Of a stretch of 11,543 nucleotides of DNA, positions 6,150 to 11,543 are shown in pieces. Both the position numbers and the translations under genes were made by a program. Origin of the DNA: CAYUJH01 sp964394585 (GTDB lineage: Bacteria; Bacteroidota; Bacteroidia; Cytophagales; Flammeovirgaceae); the NCBI GenBank assembly GCA_964394585.1, contig CAYMYI010000122.1:1-11543 (forward strand). Reading direction: 5' to 3'. Under the pieces are notes generated by a model, which saw nothing but the letters and a program-made list of their open reading frames with translations, did not search any database and had not been told where the DNA came from. The first letter of the stretch is position 1. Every line of letters begins with the position of its first letter.

Positions 6150-7343
6150 CTATAGATTTAAGATTTTAACTTCTTGCCCATCGCGCACGCTCCGAGCACC
6201 CTCTTGGATGATTCGCTGCCCATGGGTGATTCCGGAAAGTACTTCTACAAAATCGCCTTGTGTTTTACCAGTGGTGATGATGTTGCGACTTACTTTCCCG
6301 ATGTTATCAGTGTTTTCGTTCGCTAATACAAAGGTGTATTGTTCACCTTCGGCATTTTCAGAAATGACACTTTGTGGAATTAAAATGGCTTTTTCGCTGT
6401 GGTAATCGTTGATTTGCACCTTTGCCGTGAGGTTGGGTTTAATAGTGCCGTTTTGGTTAGGAACGGGAATTTCTACCAAAAACGAGCGGTTGTTCGGGTC
6501 GATAAAATTGCTAGTGCGTCGCACGGTTGATTCTAAAGTTTCGTTCAGAACCGGGAAAAATACTTTTACATCTTTCCCTTCTTTAATGCTACTCAAGTAA
6601 ACTTCCGGCACGGCAACTTCAATGTACATATTCGATAAGTTTACAATACGGAAAATTTCAGAACCCGGACCTGGAGCTACCACCGTGCCTTGTTCTTTGA
6701 TTACGTCGTCGATAATTCCTGAAAACGGAGCACGCACATTGAATTTATCCAACTGACTTTCCATCTGCTCTATGGCTTTTGCCTGAGCGTCGTAGCTTGT
6801 TTTAGCCTGTAGGTATTGTATTTCAGAACCAATATTTTGTTTGTAAAGGCGCTCTTGGCGTTCGTAGGTCGTTTTTGCTAGCTCCAACTGCACTTTCATC
6901 TGAAGGAGTTGGCTAGTCATTCCGCCATTATCGATTACGGCAAGCACATCGCCTTCAGCCACACGTTGCCCTTTTTTTACTCGAATTTCTACCAGGGTGC
7001 CTGCCATTTCAGGGTATACTAGCACATTTTGTTGGGTAGTAACATCGCCTTGTAGTTCAATATAATGGTGGAACGGCTTTTCTTCAGCTGTAAATGCAGT
7101 TACCAGCGGTAAGTTTTCCGAGCTTTTATTTGCATTAATGGCAGAGTCGAGCCTAGCTATTTTTTGCTCCAATTGCTTTTGCTGTTCGGAAAGCGCTTGT
7201 TTGGTTTTCCGAATTTCGGTCATATCGCCCGCGCTAATGATTTCTTCTACCGAGATTTCTTTCTTGCCTTGGCAACCGGCAAACATCGCCATTGCAAATG
7301 CAGCAGTTACCGTAAATACTTTGAGTTGATTTCTCTTTTTCAT
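6150..7343 (-). CDS. RND periplasmic membrane fusion lipoprotein (AcrA/HlyD-like)
   Basis: The adaptor that links the RND permease to the outer membrane channel. With the ATG at 7343 it has 397 residues and an ideal lipoprotein signal: MKKRNQLKVF, a hydrophobic core, then MFAGC with the lipid-bearing Cys at 24. An upstream in-frame ATG at 7385 would add 14 residues, overlap the tolC-like gene and spoil the signal, so 7343 is preferred. It also leaves a normal seven-base gap. After the anchor comes a predicted coiled coil (about 40-70), more N-terminal than in AcrA. The two halves of the lipoyl/barrel-sandwich domain follow (about 105-139, with GTLVEIRVKKGQRVAEGD, and about 200-234, with NVRAPFSGIID). 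They flank a short helical hairpin at 141-195. The beta-barrel domain (about 236-312) and membrane-proximal domain (to 397) complete the fold. It is followed by the permease gene after four bases. Confidence 0.94.
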   Translation of the reverse strand: MKKRNQLKVFTVTAAFAMAMFAGCQGKKEISVEEIISAGDMTEIRKTKQALSEQQKQLEQKIARLDSAINANKSSENLPLVTAFTAEEKPFHHYIELQGDVTTQQNVLVYPEMAGTLVEIRVKKGQRVAEGDVLAVIDNGGMTSQLLQMKVQLELAKTTYERQERLYKQNIGSEIQYLQAKTSYDAQAKAIEQMESQLDKFNVRAPFSGIIDDVIKEQGTVVAPGPGSEIFRIVNLSNMYIEVAVPEVYLSSIKEGKDVKVFFPVLNETLESTVRRTSNFIDPNNRSFLVEIPVPNQNGTIKPNLTAKVQINDYHSEKAILIPQSVISENAEGEQYTFVLANENTDNIGKVSRNIITTGKTQGDFVEVLSGITHGQRIIQEGARSVRDGQEVKILNL

Positions 7344-7350
7344 GATTTTC

Positions 7351-8715
7351 TTAGGGTTGATATAATTTTCCTGTTGCTTTTTCAAAATCTACTTTAGAAA
7401 TGAGCGCATCGTAAACTGCGGCATAGTAGTTAGTTTCCGCGTCTTTGTAAGCGGTTTCTGCATCTACTACTTCTAAGGTTGAGCCCACTCCTTCTTCAAA
7501 TTTTACTTTTGCTACGCGATACACTTCCTTAGCCAGTTCCATGTTGCGGGATTGAGATTCCATATCGTTTACAGCATTTTGCAGATTAATTTTTGCCTGT
7601 TGTGTCTGTAAGTCGATGTTCCTGGTAAGATCTATTTTGTCGATTTCAGTTTTTTTCATGGTGAGTTTTGCCTGCTGAATTAGGGAGCTTTTACGGAAAC
7701 CATCGAAAATGGGGATGTTCACCTGCAGCCCATACAACCCAAATTTGAACCATTGATCCATTCCACTTAGCTCGTTAGCCCCTGCATTAATGCCAAAGTT
7801 GGCAAATGCATATACGGAAGGATAGTACTGCACTTGGTAGCGTTTTACATTCAGTTGGTCGAGTTGTAGCTGCGTTTCGAGCAACGAGTACTCAATGCGG
7901 TCGGCATAGTTTACGTCTGCATCCATTAAATTCATGTTGGAGATCTCGATATCTGCCAGCGTTTCGGCAGGTTCCATGGGTTCATCGAGAGGCATTCCCA
8001 TCTGGAATTTTAGCAGTTGAATGCTTAGGGTAACCAACCGCTCGGTCTTTTTCTGTTCTGTAACTAAGTTATTATAGCTCACCTGAATCCTATCCACATC
8101 AATTTTTTCAGAAAACCCATTTTCGTACAAGGCTCGTGTCTGCCGAAGGAGCGTATCGATACGTGCCACATTTTGTTGTAGAAGACCTAGGCGTTCTTGG
8201 TTCACCAATACAGAATAATAGGCTTTAGAGATAGCGCTTACAACCTCCACCTTAGTTTGTATGAGTACTTTATTGGAAAGCTCGGTATAGGTTTTGGCAG
8301 CTTTTAAGCCTAAGAAAAACGAGCCATCGAATAGTAACTGGTTCACCGAGGCTGCTATATTCCCACTGTATTGCACACCAAATTGAACAGCTACGGGGGG
8401 GGCATCGGGTGGAGGAGGATTGTTTACAGGATCTTCGGCAAAAAAAGCGGCTGGTAAAAAGGCTGTTTGGATTTCGAAGTTGTTCGTAAACTGCACGCTA
8501 CCATCTATTTGAGGGTAGCCCATAGCAGCCACTTCTTTCACTTGGGCTTCGGCTATTTTTGTGTCGATAAAGGCTTTTTGTACCGGTGCTGTAGTTTTTA
8601 GAGCGTACTCTACGCACTGCTGAAGCGTCATTTTGGGGGTATTCGTTCCGGGAGAGTTCTGTGCCCATGCCCAAGGGCTTATACATATCCAGGCAATAAT
8701 GAGTAGTTTTTTCAC
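7351..8715 (-). CDS. TolC-family outer membrane efflux channel
   Basis: The 454-residue outer membrane factor starts with GTG at 8715. Residues 1-18 are a signal peptide ending AWA, with no lipobox, so it is probably not lipidated. The rest shows the duplicated helix/strand layout of the OEP family, about 29-240 and 265-450. The two matching strand-turn motifs are VNQLLFDGSFFLG (124-136) and VNIPIFDGFRKSS (332-344). Long amphipathic helices rich in Gln, Glu and Lys follow each one, and the C-terminus has FEKATGKLYQP. Three copies would form the tunnel across the periplasm and outer membrane. An unusual proline-rich insert (about 99-107, PPPPDAPP) lies in the first extracellular loop. It is encoded partly by an eight-base G run (plus strand 8395-8402). 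The gene lies seven bases behind tetR and seven before the fusion protein gene. Confidence 0.94.
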   Translation of the reverse strand: MKKLLIIAWICISPWAWAQNSPGTNTPKMTLQQCVEYALKTTAPVQKAFIDTKIAEAQVKEVAAMGYPQIDGSVQFTNNFEIQTAFLPAAFFAEDPVNNPPPPDAPPVAVQFGVQYSGNIAASVNQLLFDGSFFLGLKAAKTYTELSNKVLIQTKVEVVSAISKAYYSVLVNQERLGLLQQNVARIDTLLRQTRALYENGFSEKIDVDRIQVSYNNLVTEQKKTERLVTLSIQLLKFQMGMPLDEPMEPAETLADIEISNMNLMDADVNYADRIEYSLLETQLQLDQLNVKRYQVQYYPSVYAFANFGINAGANELSGMDQWFKFGLYGLQVNIPIFDGFRKSSLIQQAKLTMKKTEIDKIDLTRNIDLQTQQAKINLQNAVNDMESQSRNMELAKEVYRVAKVKFEEGVGSTLEVVDAETAYKDAETNYYAAVYDALISKVDFEKATGKLYQP

Positions 8716-8722
8716 GATTTAG

Positions 8723-9349
8723 TTATTTGGGTGATGATTGAACAAGTTGACTGTTTTTATAGGATTGTATTTTTTCAAAGCCTTTTTGTGTGCAAATTCC
8801 GTAGAGGAAATGTTCGAAAAACTGGAGTTGCAGTTGCGGGATGTCGTACTGCTGAATGGGGAAAATTTCCGGGTTGAACCCCATGGCAATCTGATGAATC
8901 CGCATGGTTGCTAGCGCTTCAAGGTCTAGTTCTTCGCGGAAATATCCTTCTTTTACCCCTTTTTCCATGATTTCCATCAAATGCTTTTTGTTGTGTTCAA
9001 ACATATGCTGTTGGTGCAGTTGCCAAGCTTTCGGATGATATTTTTGCAAATCGTACAGCAGTGCAGGGTTTACACTGCGTAACAAGGTGCGTATGTGTTC
9101 CGAAATCTTAAACATTCTTTCAATTGTATCTTCGGTTTGCGCATCGATTTTACAGATTTGGTTTTCGTGTTCTTCGGAGTTGCAAAGCACACATTCTATT
9201 ACAATTTGGTTTTTGTCTGAAAAATATTGGTAGATTGTTTTTTTTGAAATGGCCAAATGCCGGGCGATGTCGTCCATGGTTACACCACGCACACCATACC
9301 TCTTAAAAAGCGATAAGGCTTGTTCTATAATTCGGTTTTTTACATTCAT
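8723..9349 (-). CDS. TetR/AcrR-family transcriptional repressor
   Basis: A 208-residue regulator with the typical N-terminal helix-turn-helix. RIIEQALSLFKRYGVRG (6-22) is helix 1, MDDIARHLAIS (25-35) is the positioning helix, and KKTIYQYFSDKNQIV (36-50) holds the recognition helix and start of helix 4. The remaining 150 residues are all-helical and variable, and should form the ligand pocket and dimer face. Two cysteines (about 53 and 56) follow the DNA-binding domain, followed by another at 66. As the first gene of the efflux operon it probably represses its own transcription and that of the pump until a ligand binds. The half-site array 35 bases upstream of its start is the candidate operator. 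The ligand is unknown. ATG at 9349 is the natural start since it leads straight into helix 1. Confidence 0.93.
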   Translation of the reverse strand: MNVKNRIIEQALSLFKRYGVRGVTMDDIARHLAISKKTIYQYFSDKNQIVIECVLCNSEEHENQICKIDAQTEDTIERMFKISEHIRTLLRSVNPALLYDLQKYHPKAWQLHQQHMFEHNKKHLMEIMEKGVKEGYFREELDLEALATMRIHQIAMGFNPEIFPIQQYDIPQLQLQFFEHFLYGICTQKGFEKIQSYKNSQLVQSSPK

Positions 9350-9383
9350 GGTTAAGGTTCTGTGTGTTCAGCTAAAGAAACCG

Positions 9384-9413
9384 AGGAAACTTGAAAAAGT
9401 TTCAAAGTTTCCT
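9384..9413. promoter_or_regulatory. Candidate TetR operator: three GAAACTT half-sites
   Basis: The plus strand reads GAAACTT (9386-9392), then AAGTTTC (9397-9403), then AAGTTTC again (9405-9411). The first two form a perfect inverted repeat with a four-base centre. The first and third form a longer 9-base inverted repeat, AGGAAACTT (9384-9392) and AAGTTTCCT (9405-9413). It sits 35-64 bases before the tetR start codon, where a repressor could block the operon promoter. No clear TAnnTTTG box was identified nearby. The closest minus-strand match, AAACTTTG, is inside the array itself. Binding by this TetR is inferred from position and symmetry. Confidence 0.6.
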
Positions 9414-9489
9414 ATAAAAAATAAAGATTCATATTTAGGTTACATTTCGGCTATCAACTGCTTCACTAGGCGAAGGGAAAGGGGGGGAA

Positions 9490-10629
9490 TTATCCGTTAG
9501 GGGCAAGTACTTTTTCGGCAAGTTGTGCCCCTACGCTAGTGCCAATGGCTACGCCCATCCCGCCTAGCCGCACTGCTATCCAGGTATGCTTGCCTACTTG
9601 CTCGACAATGGGTGTTTTTTGTGTCCCAAAAGCCATGATGCCTGACCAATAGTAGTCGATTTCGTGCGGTGTTTCCGGCAAAATAAAATCGGCTAAATAG
9701 TGTTTGAGCAGTTGCAGAATGGTGGCGTTTTCTCCAAACGAATCGGTGGTTTCGGTAGGTAAATCGCGGTTTCTACCCCCACCAAAAATAAGGCGGTTGC
9801 CTATATCGCGGAAATAGAAATAGCCTTCTTCAAAGTGGAATACCCCTTTAATTTTCAGCTTCTCAATGGGTTTGGTAACCAGTACTTGCCCCCTGCCCGG
9901 GGTAATATCTAAGTGAGGAAAAAATTGCTTGCTGAACGCATTGGTACAAAATAGTAGTTTTTTGCAATGCCAGGCTAGTGTACTGCCGGAGTTTCCTTGT
10001 AGTGTCGCCTTTATGCCATTGGGCAGTTCTTCGAACTCGTGCAAGGTAGTGCCGGTAAGGATTTTCCCCCCCCGCTCGGTTACAAATTGCATGAGGGCGT
10101 GCATCATCTTTCCGGTATCAATACCTGCTTCAAAATGGTTGGTAATCAGATGGTGGGTTCGTTCTTTTCGAAATCCGAATGATTCGATGCGCGCATCTTC
10201 CTGTGTAAAAACACGGTTACCAAAAATTGGGGAAAGCAGTTGGTTGAGTGTATCTATGTGTGCTAAGGCGGTTTCGTTAGGTTCGAGCAGTAGCTCAAAT
10301 CCGCCGTTAGGTGCAAATCCTATAGCATGATCGCCTAGCCGTTGGCGGAGTTGCTGGATACCTTTCCAGCGTTTTTCTACCAATGTGGCAACTTGTTCAG
10401 GCGTGGCTGTTTTAAGATCGTCGAGTAGTTCTGTAACGCTCCCGAAGCAGGCGAAACCGGCATTTTTAGTACTTGCTCCAGTGGGCAAAATGCCACGTTC
10501 TACAATAGTTACCGAAGCGTTGGGTTGTTGTTCTAAGAGCGTAGCTGCCGTAGAAAGCCCTACAATACCACTTCCGACAATCAGGTAGTCAGCATGTGTG
10601 AGGCTGGTGCGTTCCCAAAAACTGAGCAT
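9490..10629 (-). CDS. FAD-dependent oxidoreductase, DAO family
   Basis: A 379-residue enzyme with an FAD-binding Rossmann fold at the N-terminus. DYLIVGSGIVGLSTA (14-28) gives the GxGxxG dinucleotide motif at 19-24. TIVERG (41-46) supplies the acidic residue (E44) that binds the ribose of FAD. GASTKNAGFACFG (51-63) is the typical DAO-family segment after it. The C-terminal VRLGGMGVAIGTSVGAQLAE (353-372) closes the FAD site. The middle part forms the substrate cap. Such flavoenzymes oxidise amines or amino acids, but no residue here fixes the substrate, and glycine oxidase, DadA-like and PuuB-like roles are all possible. The enzyme has no signal peptide, so it is cytoplasmic. It lies 61 bases behind the serine hydrolase gene and 140 before tetR, and it is probably separate from the efflux operon. 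An eight-base C run (plus strand 10066-10073) lies within the gene. Confidence 0.9.
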   Translation of the reverse strand: MLSFWERTSLTHADYLIVGSGIVGLSTAATLLEQQPNASVTIVERGILPTGASTKNAGFACFGSVTELLDDLKTATPEQVATLVEKRWKGIQQLRQRLGDHAIGFAPNGGFELLLEPNETALAHIDTLNQLLSPIFGNRVFTQEDARIESFGFRKERTHHLITNHFEAGIDTGKMMHALMQFVTERGGKILTGTTLHEFEELPNGIKATLQGNSGSTLAWHCKKLLFCTNAFSKQFFPHLDITPGRGQVLVTKPIEKLKIKGVFHFEEGYFYFRDIGNRLIFGGGRNRDLPTETTDSFGENATILQLLKHYLADFILPETPHEIDYYWSGIMAFGTQKTPIVEQVGKHTWIAVRLGGMGVAIGTSVGAQLAEKVLAPNG

Positions 10630-10690
10630 AAGAAGGTGTATGTATGCGTTAAAAATGAAGAGAACTGATTGAGTGCATGCTAAAAATACT

Positions 10691-11543
10691 TTATGGCTCT
10701 ATTTTTTCAAGCATGGCATCGTATATAATATCTTGAATGCGTGTGCGGTAGCCTTCCTGAATGAGTTTTTTGTTTCCGGCAAACGGATGGATTCGGTTTG
10801 AAAGGAATACATAGACCAAATCGTGAGTGGGATCTGCCCAGGCGCACGTACCAGTAAAACCGGTGTGCCCGAATGTTTCGGGTGAACATTGGCTCGAAGT
10901 GGGACCTCCTACACCATTCAAGGTAGGCTTATCCCAACCTAGGGCGCGTCGGTTATCGTTGTAAGCGTAAGGTCTAGTGTTAAACTGATTGACAGTAGCA
11001 GTATCGAGTAAGCGTTCTCCGCCGTACAAACCTTTTTCCAAGAAGAATTGCATCACGATGGCAACGTCTAAGGCGTTAGCAAACAAGCCGGCATGTCCGG
11101 AAACCCCACCTTTCATGGCAGCGCCTGGGTCGTGTACGGTGCCGTGCACCAAACTTTTGCGAAAATAGATGTCCATTTCGGTAGGGGCAATGCGTGCTCG
11201 GTCAAATTTTTTAAGAGGGAGGTACGTCATGGTTTGCAACCCTAACTTTTGGTAGAATAGCTCATCGGTGAGGGTTTCCAAGGGCTTACCGAGCAACCGT
11301 TCGATGAGGCGGTGGAAAATGTAAAAGCCTAAATCGCTGTAAAAATACCGGTGCATCCCTCTGCGCTTACTTCGTATGGTAAGGCGGGAGTCGATAGTCC
11401 ACTCCCAAATTTTTTCTTCGATATCGCTTACGGCATATAAGCCGGGGACAATTTCGATAGGGAATGCTTCACTGCGCTCAAAGGCAACCATGGTGCTATC
11501 AAACTCCGAGTCTTCTACGAGTTGATACCAGTGGGGGATGAAG
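10691..11543 (-). CDS. Serine hydrolase, class C beta-lactamase-like domain (partial)
   Basis: The frame is open to the window edge, so the start is missing. About 283 C-terminal residues are visible. An internal ATG at 11491 is not the start, since the residues upstream (PHWYQLVED and on) fit the same family. The fold is that of penicillin-binding/class C beta-lactamase-type esterases. YFYSDLGFYIFHRLIE supplies the Tyr-x-Asn-like motif (here YSD). VHDPGAAMKGGVSGHAGLFA is the loop conserved in the Bacteroidota branch. GHTGFTGTCAWADP carries HTG in place of KTG, and LVYVFLSNRIHP follows. The catalytic Ser-x-x-Lys must lie beyond the window. In Bacteroidota this domain is often the C-terminal half of a large exported protein whose N-terminal half is a GH3/NagZ-like N-acetylglucosaminidase acting on cell-wall fragments. 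Whether that is so here cannot be seen. Actual beta-lactam resistance is not implied. Confidence 0.88.
   Translation of the reverse strand, partial: FIPHWYQLVEDSEFDSTMVAFERSEAFPIEIVPGLYAVSDIEEKIWEWTIDSRLTIRSKRRGMHRYFYSDLGFYIFHRLIERLLGKPLETLTDELFYQKLGLQTMTYLPLKKFDRARIAPTEMDIYFRKSLVHGTVHDPGAAMKGGVSGHAGLFANALDVAIVMQFFLEKGLYGGERLLDTATVNQFNTRPYAYNDNRRALGWDKPTLNGVGGPTSSQCSPETFGHTGFTGTCAWADPTHDLVYVFLSNRIHPFAGNKKLIQEGYRTRIQDIIYDAMLEKIEP

Noticed and set aside
7344..7385. Upstream start for the membrane fusion protein (ATG at 7385)
   Set aside because: It would overlap the tolC-like gene by 35 bases and put 14 polar residues before an otherwise ideal lipoprotein signal. The ATG at 7343 fits better.
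9430..9489. Intrinsic terminator after the DAO-family gene
   Set aside because: Only a four-base CTTC/GAAG stem is present, and there is no T-tract on the minus strand.
9929..10330. 133-residue plus-strand open frame
   Set aside because: It lies wholly antisense to the DAO-family oxidoreductase gene and shows no domain, signal or start context of its own.
10691..11543. Beta-lactam resistance gene
   Set aside because: The motifs fit the Bacteroidota serine hydrolase branch often linked to cell-wall N-acetylglucosaminidases. Nothing supports antibiotic hydrolysis, and the active-site serine is outside the window.
1..11543. CRISPR array, insertion sequence or prophage
   Set aside because: No regularly spaced direct repeats, transposase or integrase, terminal inverted repeats with target duplications, or phage structural genes were seen.

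Overview
The window looks like a chromosomal segment of a member of the Bacteroidota. Supporting signs are a tRNA-Glu promoter with the TAnnTTTG -7 box typical of that phylum, no strong Shine-Dalgarno sequences before most genes, a TetR-TolC-MFP-RND gene order common in the phylum, and secreted YbjN-like proteins. The genus cannot be named from the sequence. Nearly everything is on the minus strand, so the window reads most naturally from high to low coordinates.

From 11543 down to 9490 lie the C-terminal part of a serine hydrolase of the class C beta-lactamase type (its N-terminus is beyond the window edge) and, 61 bases further on, a complete FAD-dependent oxidoreductase of the D-amino acid oxidase (DAO) family with unknown substrate.

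From 9349 down to 2609 is the main unit, a tightly packed efflux operon: TetR-type repressor, TolC-like outer membrane channel, lipoprotein membrane fusion protein and a large RND permease. The gaps are only 7, 7 and 4 bases, so the four genes are almost certainly co-transcribed. The proteins would form a tripartite pump across both membranes. A set of three GAAACTT/AAGTTTC half-sites just upstream of the tetR gene is the best candidate operator for autoregulation. A strong hairpin terminator closes the operon. The permease carries two extra hydrophobic segments between TM6 and TM7, and a non-canonical D-N / N-N set of residues where AcrB has D-D / K-N.

From 2562 down to 2406 is a self-contained tRNA-Glu(TTC) unit with its own promoter and terminator. 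From 2259 down to 1882 are two small open frames of uncertain status: a 31-residue hydrophobic peptide (minus) and a 78-residue protein (plus) whose C-terminus resembles the short helical tail of Rpn/PD-(D/E)XK transposase-like nucleases.

From 1806 down to 274 is a second probable operon: two exported proteins sharing a YbjN-like domain (the second fused to an extra N-terminal beta-rich domain), followed by a 44-residue single-pass membrane protein. The last 273 bases hold no confident gene.

No mobile element, CRISPR array, rRNA or replication origin was seen. The most noteworthy items are the exported YbjN pair with its tiny membrane partner, the altered RND permease, and the triple half-site array in front of the efflux operon.
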